Shown here piece by piece: positions 11,782 through 23,869 of a stretch of DNA of 64,000 bases. Location of the stretch: the NCBI GenBank assembly GCA_963682025.1, contig OY821521.1, positions 56,369,908-56,433,907 of the forward strand. Direction: 5' to 3'. The stretch is from Cordilura impudica. Its lineage: Eukaryota; Arthropoda; Insecta; Diptera; Scathophagidae. Within the stretch, counting starts at the first letter, position 1. Every line of letters starts with the position of its first letter. The translations under genes and the position numbers were made by a program. The notes beneath the pieces are model-generated. The model did no database searches. It was not told the DNA's origin and saw only the letters and a program-made list of their open reading frames with translations.

Positions 11782-12527
11782 TTATACCCTCTACCACTAC
11801 GTGGTCAGGGTATAATGATTTTGCGCTGTAACTACCAAAAATATTTGACCTGGACCCATCTTTTATTATACATCGACTCACAATCATTTTCTGTCCGTCT
11901 GTCTGAGTGTCCATGTAGACCTTGTAATCAAACTACAGGTAGCATATATAAATATATTTTGATGGAATTTGATATGTAAGCTTCTATAGGGCATGGGATG
12001 AACGCTATTGAAATCGGTTCATGTTTATACCTAGTCCTCATAAGAATGGCCCCTATGAAATCGACTTAAATTGTCATAAAATCCAAATTATCTTAAAGAT
12101 CACATTCAAATTGGGTTTGTTTATGTTTATTACTCTCATTAATCAGTAGTCCAAAAACAAACCCCATAGGAAAATTATTAGTCATAGCCGCCATATAAAG
12201 CTATTTCCCGATCTTCACTTAAATGTATCAAAAAACAAAAATATTGCACAGATTTTTCTCAAATTTGGTTTGTATATGTTTTTGCAAAAAATAAGTGACC
12301 TTAAAAAATATGGTCAGGATCGGTCCATTTTTCGACCTAGTCTCTATATAAACCGATATGAACTTTTTCATAACTGAAGGCAAAAAAAAAATAATAACAA
12401 TGCCACTCAAATTCGGTTTATGCCTATTTTCTGTATCCAATTAGTTGGGCCTAAGAGATAGGGTCTCTAAACGCATGGTATAGGGTATCGTATAGTCGGT
12501 CTAGACCGACTACAATTTTCTAACTTG
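11782..12527 (+). mobile_element. Family 2 mini-me/Helentron-like element
   Basis: Strand is given with the hairpin end as 3'. Begins TTATACCCTCTACCACTACG and ends with the hairpin AGTCGGTCTAGACCGACT followed by TTTTCTAACTTG. The (GTCY)n tract near 11,895 is short (CTGTCCGTCTGTCTGAGTGTCC). All small open frames in it recur in other copies on both strands and are not genes. Confidence 0.85.
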
Positions 12528-13729
12528 TTTTATATTAAATTGTTTAAATTTAAATCTGATAATATCAGAGAAAAAAATCAGAGCACAAATATAAAATAAT
12601 AAAAAATCTTAAATTTTAGGAAATTTAATTCAAAGAACTTATTCTTTTCCAAAATTGCCTTTAAGACGATGAACAAATATAGACCAGACATAAAAAACAA
12701 CCTCACATTTAGCCTTTAGTCTTAGTCTGGTCTGGCAGACAGTTAAAGGGGACAAGCATACATGCTAACATTGTATATAGAGAAACCTGTGGCTAGACTG
12801 CTTGTCTTTTGTAATGGCAACCAAGGAGACGGTGTGGATGATGATGACAAAAATAAAAAAAAATAAAAATGCTGTAAATACAGGGCTTAGTAGGCCAAAG
12901 GCACAGCCAACAGATCAATTCACAAGCAGACCACATCTAAACAGGCCAGACAGTCTGACTTGTAAATGAAATAAACTGCATTTAAACAAAGTAGTTGTTC
13001 ATATCCTTGCAGACAACAGGCTAAAATTGAAACTGTTGAAAGTGATGACGATGATGAAGTAGATGATGATGGTGATGATGTTTACAATGATGCACTTTAT
13101 GCATTTTTATGCCTTCGCAGACAAGACTGCCAAAAGTCAGACATACATAAATGTATAAATATGCATTAATGTTTATGGCTGCACGATGTTTCATTCAAAA
13201 CTTTTGTGGTCATACCTTACTCAGGGAAGGATCACTACAGATAGAGATGGTATTTAAAAAAACAAATTAAATAACTATCATTCATTAATAATTTAAAAGC
13301 CAGGCCATCAGCAGCACTAATCGAATTTATATAAGCCTGGTCGTTAAATATCTAAACACTTCGAGGACTCTATAATGTAATAACAAACACGAGACAATAA
13401 TTTTTATCATAACAATGGCCGAGTTTGGCCTTAGACCGTTCTCCTTCCTTTTCTACTTGTTTCAGTCGATGCATAATACCCTTACTGGAACATGCTTCAC
13501 TTCAATTAAAGGTATCAGAAATTGGATTCATTTGTTCCTAGCTAGCTTCAAACTGTGGCCAGGATTCTATAAATTATCGGAAAGATAAAGAAATGCCGTA
13601 GCAGCCGATCTGCAATACTTTGAATTATGTATTCATTTATATTGTTTTCCAACTAAAGCTATATTTTTACAAATAAATCCGTTTTCAAGTTATACACTCA
13701 ATATTACATTAAGAAACTCAAATGCTTTT
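12528..13729. other. Unassigned DNA with GAT trinucleotide runs
   Basis: Less AT-biased than its surroundings, with GATGATGA-type repeats at 12,837-12,848 and 13,037-13,081. No open frame, splice-supported exon or transposon end was recognised. It could be genuine single-copy intergenic or intronic DNA. Confidence 0.4.
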
Positions 13730-13918
13730 TTATACCCTCCACACCACTATGTAGGGAGTATACATAGGTTTGTCATCGAAATAAATTCCGGAGACCCCAA
13801 AAACTATATATTGGCAACAGTTTTAAAGTGGTAGCCGCACACAACATTGGTTGTAATATTGAGTTAATATTGGATGGTATCAAAGATTAGGCACAGCCGA
13901 ATATATCAGTCTTACTTT
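13730..13918 (+). mobile_element. Short family 2-related element (hairpin variant)
   Basis: Begins TTATACCCTCCACACCACTA and ends with a different hairpin (TAGGCACAGCCGAA-type) followed by GTCTTACTTTTT. This is the same architecture as family 2 with different stem sequence and without the (GTCY)n centre. Confidence 0.6.
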
Positions 13919-14460
13919 TTTAAATTCATATAAATTATATGTTTAATGGTTTTTAAATATATCAAAAAACGAAATTGTGCCTAAACTATCTTTGGACACA
14001 ACTGACACACTCCACCAATACGTGATAGCGGCACATAATCGAAATTATTGTTTCGTCATCTCAATAATACATTATTTTCTTGGTCCTTGAAATTGATTTT
14101 GCGATTACCGTCTGTCCGTCTGTTTGTGGAAATCACGATCAAGCATTCAATAACATAGCTAGACTTTTCCTGGCACAATATCGTTTATTAATATCTTCAT
14201 TGAGTTGCTGTTCAAAATCATCAAAATCTGTGCAACGGGTCACGAGATTTGATTGAAAATGTGAAAAACTCGTGAAACAATAAGGATGTTCAATGCTTTT
14301 GTTGTTTTTAAGATATGTAAATATTTGTAATTCTTCTTATTGTACGTATTCATGAGGGTGTATCAGACTAGCCTAGCAAGTACACTAAAATTAAAAAAAA
14401 GTTAAATTTAAAAAATTACCCGTTTTTTTAAAAAGTTAAATTTTTTTAAAAAAGTACCCT
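13919..14460. other. Degenerate family 2-like sequence
   Basis: Contains a (GTCY)n remnant at about 14,108-14,130 followed by GGAAATCACGA, as in the element at 14,461. Ends not recognisable. The final ~80 bp (14,380-14,460) are A/T homopolymer-rich. Confidence 0.4.
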
Positions 14461-15270
14461 ATTTATACCCTCCATCCCAGTGTGGAGAGGGTATATATAA
14501 GTTTGTCATTCCGTTTGGAATAATTAGAAAAAAATTCTGGACCCCAAAAAATATATATATTTGTGATCCTTATAACAAGCGCAGTTGATATAGCGATGTC
14601 CGTCTGTCTGTCTGTGGAAATCACGACGACAACTTCAATCGGGGAGCTAGGGTGCTCGTTGGCATAAAAAATGATTCACTAAAATTCTGAGAAGTTTGCT
14701 ATTTAAAATCGGCCAAATCGGTTGATTAGGGTCCGAGATTTGAATGAAGAACTAAAAAAAATCTTGAAAAAATATGATTTTCTATGTTGTTCTTGTCACG
14801 ATTACGCCCTCAATAGTACAGCTAGGGTGATTATTTTTAGTGATGATGATTCTCCAAGATCATAGGAAGATCTGTGTTTCAAAAATCATTAAAATCGGTG
14901 GAACGGGTCCAGGGAAATCTCTGAAAAATTAAAAAAAATGAAAAATATGATGTTTCTATATTGTTGTTATTCTAAATGTTCTATTGTTGTCATAGTTGGA
15001 CTTGTTGTTTTTGTGGTCGTTGTGGTAATGATATAATTAAAACTAACACTTTGTACATTTTTTTTATCAACTCTGGTAGAAAAATTTTAAAGTTTCCATT
15101 GTTTTTACATCACTAAAAAAATTTGTTAGATCATTTTTATCATCGCCACGAGACTGCATGCGAAGTTTCAGATCAACTGAGTCACGGGGAAAGGGTTCAA
15201 AATCGATCCAAAATTTTGTCGACAAGCAGAGAAGCAGACACTACAAGTTAATATAAAGGGAGTAAAAATT
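14461..15270 (+). mobile_element. Family 2-related mini-me element with (TA)n and (GTCY)n tracts
   Basis: Begins TTATACCCTCCATCCCAGTG. A (TA)n run at about 14,550-14,562 and a GTCCGTCTGTCTGTCTGTGG tract at 14,600-14,620 are separated by a short core. This is the two-proto-microsatellite arrangement described for mini-me elements of flies. The 3' hairpin is not evident, so the right border is approximate. Confidence 0.65.
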
Positions 15271-15361
15271 CACCAACATCTAAAGCAAATAATGCTAAAC
15301 TACCTAGTTGTTAATAAAAAAATTTATATAATAATTTATTTAAAGAAAAACACAACAATAA

Positions 15362-15445
15362 CTTTTGGTGTTGTATTTTTTGTGTGTAATATTTATATAT
15401 ACATACGTATATTAAATAAAAATATATATACATATATAATAAATA
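15362..15445 (+). repeat. Short direct repeat, copy 1
   Basis: TTTTGGTGTTGTATTTTTTG followed by TGTGTAATATTTA and a TACATA-rich tail recurs at about 16,528-16,605. Possibly the end of an unrecognised element or a local duplication around the MITE at 15,468. Confidence 0.6.
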
Positions 15446-15467
15446 TCAATATTCTGCGATTTTTATA

Positions 15468-15910
15468 ACATGGTGTCTCGACTAGCTGTAATTCATGGCA
15501 ATGTTCAAGTCAGAGAAATATAATAACGTCAAAACGCGAAGTGGGCAAATTATGTCTAGACATTTCATTTACAAAATGTCTTTGAACTGTAAACACTTAT
15601 ATTTGTGTCCAATTTCCTCCCACGCTTTTCTTTTTAAATCCGTGTTTTATAGTTTTCACTTTTGTAGTTCCATAAACACTCATATTCGCGATACATATTA
15701 ATGAAATTATTAATTTTGATTTAAGTTGCTCCATTTTAAAATACTTAAACGTCAAAATCGAATGAAACTTCAAATTAATGGCAGGGTTTATGGCAGAATT
15801 TCTGTCATGGCAAAAAGTTGGATTTTAAAGTCATGACATGAACATTAGCGGTCTCCACTAGCCATTGACTTGTTCATTGCCATGAATTCTAGCTAGTAGA
15901 GACACCATGT
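15468..15910. mobile_element. PIF/Harbinger-like MITE, ~45-bp TIRs, TAA target duplication
   Basis: The left TIR (CATGGTGTCTCGACTAGCTG...) is matched by the reverse complement of the right end (CATGGTGTCTCTACTAGCTA...) over about 45 bp with a few differences. TAA flanks the CATGG ends on both sides, matching the TWA target duplication of PIF/Harbinger. The 68-codon frame inside (15,495-15,701) has no transposase motif, so the element is non-autonomous. Confidence 0.75.
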
Positions 15911-16991
15911 AACATCGCCAGTTTTGCAAATATCAAAATACTCTAAATAATATACATATAATATAATATACATATACATAAAAAGCATTTAGAACATTGC
16001 TGAACGTAACCGGAACGTCCAACGCTTTTCATATAACTAAAAACAGCTGACACGTTACGTTACTCTTACGTGTAGTTAACTAAGCCTTATGTTAGTTCTA
16101 TCATTATTGCTTGCTGCCACTAATGATGAATAATATTACCCTGTTAAAAATGTAATACAAATTTACTGGATTACTGTAAAATTGCAATTAATGTTTTAAA
16201 TTGTTAAATGCATTATTATGATTGAGTTCTCGAAATGAGCATATAAAAAAGGAAGTTTGTTAATTATAGCGCATAAATATTATTAAACTAATACTAATGA
16301 TAATAAATGTTAACCGTTTTCCCAAAAATGTGCATATATGATAAACTCTGTAACTCTATTTTGTAAACACAACAAGAAGTTAATATGGCAAACTTATGGT
16401 CATATTTGTAAAAGAATTATGGAAAAACGTATGATTTTTGTTTATTATGTTTATTATTAAAAAAAGTAATATTTATTTATTAGCTAAAATAAGTAATAAA
16501 AAATGCATTGATGTTGATTTTGTAGTATTTTGGTGTTGTATTTTTTGTGTGTAATATTTACATATACATACATACATACATATATTAAATGATAAAATAA
16601 TATACGTATATACTATATATATATGTATATCCATAATAACCGCATGTTAGAAATAAATTAGTATATTATTTTATTTATATAAAATTTTGCAATATTTTGT
16701 TTAGGGAAAATACATTTCCTTTGCATAAACAAACTGTGTCACTTCATTTTGCGAAGTATGACTATGCCACAGTAGATGGCGACACAATTTTTGTTCTAAT
16801 TAGCTTTGCAATAGTTATCTCTATTTTAAAATGAATGTCAACAGTTTTACATAGTTATAGCAAATTATCTGATTGCGATTATGTATTATTTTTAAAAATT
16901 GTTTATAATTACTAAAGCATTATTTTTCACATAAATACAAAATTGCACCTTTTAAATTTTCCATTCAAATTTAAGAAAATATCAATTCTAA
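15911..16991. other. Unassigned AT-rich DNA
   Basis: Contains the second copy of the short direct repeat (about 16,528-16,605) with TACATA microsatellite. No gene recognised. Confidence 0.4.
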
Positions 16992-17798
16992 CAAGTAAGA
17001 AAATTATAGTCAGTCTAGACCGACCATACGAAACCCTATACCACGCGTTTAGAGGCCCTATCTCTCAGTCCCAACTAACTGGATATAGAAAATAAACATA
17101 AACCAAATTTGAGTGGAATTTTTATTATTTTTTTCGGCTGCAGATATGAAAAAGTTCATATCGGATGCTATATCTATATGGGGACTAGGCCCAAAAATGG
17201 ACCGATCCTGACCATGTTTGTTAAGGTCTCTTGTATTTTGCAAAAATATATACAAACAAAATTTGAGAAGAATCAGTGCAATATTTTTGTTTTTGATAGA
17301 TTTAAGTGAAGATCGGGAAGCAGCTCTATATGGGGCCTATGACTAAGAATTGTCCAATAGGGATCATTTTTGGACTACTGATTAATGGATGTAATATATA
17401 CATAGAAACCCAATTTGACTAAGATTCGTATGATAATTTGCATCTTATGGCAATATATGTTGATTTCATATGGGTCATTTGTATGGGGGGCTAGGTCTGA
17501 ACATGGACCGATTCTCACCAATTTCAATAGCGTTCATCCCATGGCCGATGGAAGATCAAATACCAAATTTCGTCAAAATATATTCATATTTGCGACCTGC
17601 AGTTTGATTACAAGCTTTACATGGACACACAGACGGACGGACGGACGGACGGACGGACGGACATCGTTAAATCGAATCAGATAGTGATTCTGATTCGATC
17701 GGTATAATTAAAGATGGGTGTGGGTCAAATATTTTTGGTTGTTACAAACAGCAGTACAAAGTCATTATACCTAAACCACATAGTGGTATAGGGTATAA
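16992..17798 (-). mobile_element. Family 2 mini-me/Helentron-like element, complete
   Basis: On the plus strand it runs CAAGTAAGAAAATTATAG, hairpin AGTCTAGACC (slightly mutated), ... a (GGAC)n run at about 17,633-17,665, then a GATTCTGATTCGATC segment and GTGGTATAGGGTATAA. The flanking bases are A on both sides (TT in element orientation). Confidence 0.88.
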
Positions 17799-18687
17799 AA
17801 ACTGGAATTCAGATTTCCAATTATAAATTATAAACTATCAATTGAATTTCAGAAAATCATATCAAAACGTCGGAAATAATAACTTGAAATTTAGAAGACA
17901 TCAATTGCATTTTAAAAATATAAATTTTATTCTTTAAACACAAATTGAAATTCAAAAAACACATTTAAAAATGTTTACATTTAAAAAAATATTGCCGTTC
18001 AGGAGACATTAATAGCATTTCAGGATAAGAAAACATTAATTTAAATTCAATGAAGTTTAGAAAACCTTAAATGATATTTAAGGATTGCGAACATAAACAT
18101 TGTTACATAAGTAAAGCACAATTTGATGAGAATGTTATTTGCATATTATTTTTCACAATTTTTGTGGATGAAAATTTGAAGTTTGTCAGAAAATAAAGAT
18201 AAAAATTTATTTTATTTTAAATTTTTGGGACATCTGGTTTTTTGCGTTTGGCATCCCTCATCCTTCATGGTGACTTTAAAATTTGCCTTCATGGTAGACA
18301 AAGTAAAACCCAAAAAATTGAAATTCGATAATAATTCCCAGGTAGTAGTATTTGGAGTCAATAATTGAAAATATATTTTATTAACTTATTTTAATTCAAA
18401 ATAAAAAGTTGGCATCACTGGGTTAGATTTTGTATTGTATTGTGTTATTTTGTGTTACCACAAAATTTAATAGAGAAAACTCCTTTTTAATTGTAAAAAA
18501 AAATTTATTTTCCAAATATGGCAATATTTTAACAAAAAAAAATGCGAGAGCTGTTTCGCAATGAAGGTTAGGGCTAGCTATTTATTTGAGAGGGCTTTAT
18601 AGACCAAATCTTGAAATATACAAAAATCATCTATTAAGTTTAACAAATTGTTTACTTTTTCAAATATTTTTTTACATTTATTATCAA
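17799..18687. other. Unassigned; degenerate ~35-bp repeats
   Basis: Between about 17,810 and 18,110, phrases of the type CAATTGAAATTCA..AAACAT recur at irregular ~30-40 bp spacing, suggesting an old tandem array. The rest shows nothing recognisable. Confidence 0.35.
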
Positions 18688-19065
18688 CTAGCAAACTCCA
18701 GCCCTCGAAATTCGAGTGCAAACTCTAGGAAATTTTATTTTTTCATTAAACAAAGACCCTAAAGGTATGCTAATCAAATTTATCCAATTCACAAATCAAC
18801 ACAAAAAAACAAACTCATTTTTATTACAAACACATTAACAAATTTAATAAACACACACATAGCATTATATAATTTTATGTATGTGTTAGTAGCAACTTTA
18901 AAAGCAATTTACTCAAAATAAATGAAAAAACTTATAAATCTGTAAATCTGCAAAACGGCTAAAAAGAAATACGTTTCAAATAATATACGTTTGGTCAATA
19001 TGGGGAGAAAACGGTAGAACAAAACATCATTCACAAGAAATTGCCTAGCCTAATAATATTATAGA
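18688..19065 (-). mobile_element. Family 1 mini-Helitron
   Basis: CTAG terminus at 18,688, hairpin CTCGAAATTCGAG, TC terminus at 19,065; A^T flanks in element orientation. Directly followed by a 60-bp family 2-type 3' terminus. Confidence 0.85.
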
Positions 19066-19125
19066 TACTCAATCCGAGGTGGAGGGTGTCAAAGATTCGG
19101 CACAGCCGAATTTAACACTCTTACA
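19066..19125 (+). mobile_element. 3' terminal fragment of the TTCGGCACAGCCGAA-hairpin subfamily
   Basis: GATTCGGCACAGCCGAAT hairpin followed by CTCTTACATGTTT. Same terminus type as 13,730-13,918, left abutting a family 1 element. Confidence 0.5.
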
Positions 19126-19489
19126 TGTTTACTCATATATTGGCAAAAAAAAAAAATTGCCAAGATTTTTAGTGAAGACTAATTTGATTTTTTTTGATAT
19201 AAGCTGTTTTTTTTCTAAATTTTCCTTAACGTTAAACAAATTATTTTTAAAACACCGAATGCGATTTCTTTAGCCTTCCAAGATTTATTTTTATATTTTT
19301 TTTAACAATTTTAAAACAATATAACAATATTAATGAAAGAAAAATTTAAACTGTGTAGATGTTACAAGAAATAAATTTTAAGTTTAGTGTTCAAGTTTTT
19401 TTTAATAAAGGAAAAAAATCTTACATTATATTCACAGCTCGTTCTGCATATATGTTGCTGCACTGCTGGCTATTAATTGGAGACGGTTC

Positions 19490-21500
19490 TAGCACCCAGT
19501 GCCGTAGGAAACATTCTTGCACCTTCTGAAAATGGTGTAGAAGAGTTTTTTAATGATGAAAAGTTATTTGTACGGAAACACTGATCCGAAAACCATACAT
19601 TATACCGTGGACCTCATATGAACTTACAGATAGGGAAAAGCTTCTTCCGATAATTTGGAAGAAGAATAAGTGCCAAGATGCCAAATATTGCCCTGTAGTT
19701 TCATTAGGCAGTACTCTTACTTACCACCAATGGTAATGATTTAAGGTTAATGAATGAAATATTCCATTTTCATTATAATATCTGAATGATTCACCGAGCT
19801 CAAACAATAATTGCAACAAAATCAATTTGTACCAAATTCAGGATGTGGTGCTGGCAACCAACATTAGGGTGTCAGCCATTTTTTTTTTTGGAATTTCAAT
19901 ATGTGCGGGTCGGATTATTGTGACACTGGATCTAAAACTTTAGTGTGCAAAATTTGAGCCAAATTATATTTTGACAAAAGATATTTGAAATATGAAAACA
20001 CCAAAAAGATGTAGCCTCAAAGTTGAAAAAGTATGAAAAATCATTTTCTTCAAATCGCGCTGAAAAAACGTTGTCCTCGCCAAATTAAGAACAGGATACC
20101 TACAATATTTCGCATTTTTAATCACATATACTTCGTTAATAAGACCTTGAAGTCCAATCGTTGATTGCGGTAAATTTCTTGAACACAATTTTTGAAAAAG
20201 TAAAATTGGAGATTTTGAAATAGTGCTAAATAAAAAATACGTACCGTTTGGGCATTAATTTAGAACGGCATAACAATAGACGAGATACAAACTACTTTAC
20301 ATAAGATCATTTTGGGATAAGGAGAATGCAAAAATATTATTGTTGTAAATTATTTCAATGTCTTTAAAAATGTGAGCTCGATTTTCTTAATCAAGTGGTC
20401 TGCGGCGCTTTTGTGGCCTGGGGAACTTGATATAACTTGGATGTTTTTCAATCGTTAATGGATTTTGTTGTTTTATTAGAAGGATAAATTACTCTAGATT
20501 ATGGTTTATTAATTAATTTAATTAAAACGCAATTATTAATAAAAAAATTTTTGCGAAATTTTTTTTTTTTTTTTTTTGATAATTTTTACATATAAATTCA
20601 TATTCGAACTTTGAACTCAATGCGCGTCCAAAAGCATTTTCCGATTTGGCTCAAATTTTGTGCACTAAAGTTTTAGATCCAGTGTCATAATAATCCGACT
20701 CGCACACCTCAAAATTCGACCAAAATTTTTTTTTCATACAACGCTGTCACCCTAACCAACATATTGCGGTGTTGATAAAAAATTGATTCGAAATAGTTTT
20801 TGAGTAATCTAACAACGCCATTTCCACAAATCAAACCTGTCCGACGTATCTTTGATACCGTGAAATATATAAAGCAATTTTCCACTATCCACTATATCCT
20901 GCACTTCTTTCTTTCCAACCTTCTTCCCATTGAAGTGAAGGTACTTGTCTTCATTTTTATATATTTTAGCCCGTTCATTTTCTTTTTGTTTAGCGGATCT
21001 CATCACAGCTTTGTATATGCCTGCTTGTGTTGGAATGGCAATGGATACTCTAGACCCAGCCAATTGTTTGTAAATCTTAGCTGCTTTTTTGGTGCTCATG
21101 TTAACATTATTGACCAAAGTTACAAGTGGATTTAATGACAATTTAAGTTGATTTTGTTTGTCTGAGGGTTTCGTCATCTACATTTTCATCAGTGTCATCT
21201 TCAATTATTGTTGATAAATCAGAATCAATAGAATTCATATATTGGACGGGTTCTTGTTCAGAAAGAGATTTTCTTTCACTGTATACATCAAATATTTCAT
21301 TAAAATTGCTATAATTCGGATGTTTTAAATGGTTTTGGTAAGATAATATCAGCTTTTAAACTTTTTTTAATACCTCCCACACATTTTTTTTAATGTTTAT
21401 CCACAAATACAAAATTTCTTCAGACAAAATTTCTTTGGCATTTGTTTACGATAATTTCTTGGTCCAGACTTTGGAACTTTTTCCAACAGCGATTTTACTT
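19490..21500 (-). pseudogene. Broken open reading frame of unknown family, split by a hAT element
   Basis: The longest piece (20,809-21,177, minus, 122 codons) contains STKKAAKIYKQLAGSRVSIA and YLHFNGKKVGKKEVQDIV, basic and helix-prone. Upstream on the same strand an overlapping frame starts at about 21,238 with MNSIDSDLSTIIEDDTDENV, an acidic stretch ended by a stop. Downstream, beyond the hAT insertion, reading continues only with stops (for example SSKLSEEAFPYL near 19,650). The FNGKKVG phrase recalls uncharacterised transposon-encoded insect proteins, but I do not recognise the family. Most likely a dead transposon ORF or gene remnant. Confidence 0.4.
19865..20754. mobile_element. Non-autonomous hAT element with 8-bp target duplication
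   Basis: Flanked by identical ACCAACAT at 19,857-19,864 and 20,755-20,762. Termini are TAGGGTGTCAGCC and, inverted, TAGGGTGACAGCG. A second inverted segment (TCGGATTATTGTGACACTGG and on through GAGCCAAA) continues for over 70 bp. The 8-bp duplication plus TAGGG ends fits hAT (P elements also make 8 bp, but their ends differ). 890 bp, no transposase; a ~17-T tract lies at about 20,562-20,578. Confidence 0.85.
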
Positions 21501-21984
21501 TTTTAAATTACATTGTAGTTTTAAAAATACATATGGGAAATAATCAATAATAATAAAAATTCAATAAATCACAAGCGAAAAAATATAAATAGTATAAAAA
21601 CAATATGCATTTCAATACCTCCCTATATATTGAAGTAAAAATTTCATGCAGATTATGGATTATATTTCACGATATTGATCCATGGTTTTAAAGCCGATTT
21701 TTTTTTTTTTTGCATAAAGTAAAAAAAAAAAGTGGCTGAATTTTTCAAAATTTGTAGATAATATTAATGGAGATACCCCAGTTATTTAGAATCACCAAAA
21801 AATTAACATGAGATGGTAACCCTGTTCATTTTATGGGCTGTCAAAGTTGAAGCATTGGAATTTGTAATAACATTGCAAACAGCTGATTAGAAATTGAGTT
21901 AGCGAAATCGTGTAATTAAAGTAATTAAAGAAATTTAATTACGAAGTTTGGAATGCAAAACAATACAAAATGTATTAATGTAAA

Positions 21985-22362
21985 CTAGCAGATTCCAGCC
22001 CTCAAAATTCGAGTGCAAATTCTAGGAAATTTTATCTTTTCATTATATAAAGACTTTGAAGGTATGCTAATCAATTATAGCCAATTCACAAATCAACACA
22101 AAAATCAAACTCATTTTTATTACAAACATATTAACAAATTTAATAAACACACACATAGCATTGTATAATTTTGTGTATGTGTTAGTAGCAACTTTAAATG
22201 CAATTTAATCAAAATAAACGAAAAAAAAATAAAAATCTGTAAATCTGCAAAACGCCTAAAAAGAAAGACCTTTCAAATAATATACGTTTGGTCAAAATCG
22301 GGATAAAACGGTAGAACAAAACATCGGTCACAATTAATCGCCTAGCCTATTAATATTATAGA
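21985..22362 (-). mobile_element. Family 1 mini-Helitron
   Basis: CTAG at 21,985, hairpin segment CTCAAAATTCGAG (one stem mismatch), TC terminus at 22,362; A^T flanks. Confidence 0.85.
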
Positions 22363-23242
22363 TATTAAGAATAAAATAAGTATAGTTTTGTGTAAAATGT
22401 TTGCAGATTTCGGTGTTTTATGTAACATATTTTTTTTTGTATAAAAATTGGTTGCCATAAAACTGCTTTTGTTTCGGATTGGGTTTTTTGAAAAAATTGG
22501 AAAAAATAGAAGAAATAAAAATAAAAAATAAAAGTTTGTGTGCATACGTTAAAGGAAAGCTTTCAAAATGTCAGTGGGTTTTCGCAAGTACTCTAATAGA
22601 AATCAGTGATAATGATTTTGAAAAACCCAGCTCAAGTAAAACACGATGACCCCAAGTCACTTACGCAGAGGCAGAGAATCGGAAAAAAGGAAGCTTGTGA
22701 GTGATCTTTCCTTAGAAATGAATAACAATGCCGATTTAATGGTTCACGCAACTACTGATGCAGCCAAAAAAATCAGATAATAAAGATTTGTTATTTTTTA
22801 AAAATTTTAAAATGTAGAAATGTATTTAAAATGTTATTGTTATGAAAATTTTTATATGAAAAGTTTTATATGAAAATTTCGTTTTGGATTGTGCAAAATT
22901 TCAAGACATTCTAACGAAAGGAAAAATTTTTATATGAAAATTTCGCTTTGGGTTGTATGGGCCGTGGGTGGTGGACGTGGCCGATTACGATGAAACTTCT
23001 TATTTTTCTTCATTTTGTTAATTCAAGCCACCATACAAAAATTGAGTAAAATATCTTATGTCTACGAATTTATGCCAAAAAAAATCGATTTCTGGACCAT
23101 AGTGTATTGAAAAAAGTCAGAAAAAAATTTTGAAATAGTGGCATCAAAAAAATGCTAAGTCCAGTCATCATCGCATTTGGAGCGGAACCCTTTTTAAGAT
23201 CGCGAAAAAGTAAAAACACAATTATTCATATTTTTCTTGCCG
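22363..23242. other. Unassigned; possible decayed coding fragment
   Basis: 22,563-22,790 in mixed plus frames reads like broken protein sequence (DNDFEKPSSSKTR; RKLVSDLSLEMNNNADLMV) but matches no family I can name. A duplicated phrase TTTTTATATGAAAATTTCG occurs at about 22,860 and 22,926. Confidence 0.3.
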
Positions 23243-23710
23243 GATTAATAGATAAGGCAATTTTTTGTGACCGATTTTTTGTTAAACAGTTTTATCCCAA
23301 TTTAGACCAAACATATAGCATTTGAAAGGTATTTCTTTTTAGCTGTCCAGCAGATTTACAGATTTCTAAATTTTTAAGTTTTTTTTGGAGTAAAATGCAT
23401 TTAAAGTTGCTAATAACACATATAAAATTATATAATGCTATGTGTGTGCTTATTAAATTTGTTAATGTGTGTGTAAAAACATGAGGTTATTTTCTTTATT
23501 TACTTATTGTGATACTTATACTTATTCACAATAATAATTATATTAAATTGAAAAAAATTCTTGCACATAAACCAATAAATAATAATATTTAAAATTTTTT
23601 GAAATGTGAATTGGCTAAAATTGATCAGTACCTTTAGGGTCTTTATTAAATGAAAAAATAAGAAATTTTCTAGAACTTGCACTCGAATTTCGAGGGCTGG
23701 AATCTGCTAG
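23243..23710 (+). mobile_element. Family 1 mini-Helitron, 5' truncated, with internal expansion
   Basis: Lacks the first ~8 bases (begins ATTAATAGATAAGGC) but keeps the hairpin CTCGAATTTCGAG and CTAG at 23,707-23,710. Longer than standard because of an AT-rich insertion at about 23,490-23,600 similar to the longer variant at 11,249. Confidence 0.8.
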
Positions 23711-23869
23711 TATTAATAATGTTACTTTGAGAATAATTCTTATCTACAAAATCCACAAAAATTGTTGGTGTTTTCTAGAAACAAATTATGTGGTACCAAA
23801 TTTGAGCATATTACTATGAAACATATATTAAAAATATAAAAAAACTAGTTAACCCGGCAAACGTTGTTT

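Noticed and set aside
12037..12120. Possible exons with GT/AG borders near family 2 copies
   Set aside because: Sequence is identical to internal parts of other family 2 elements, so it is transposon rather than gene.
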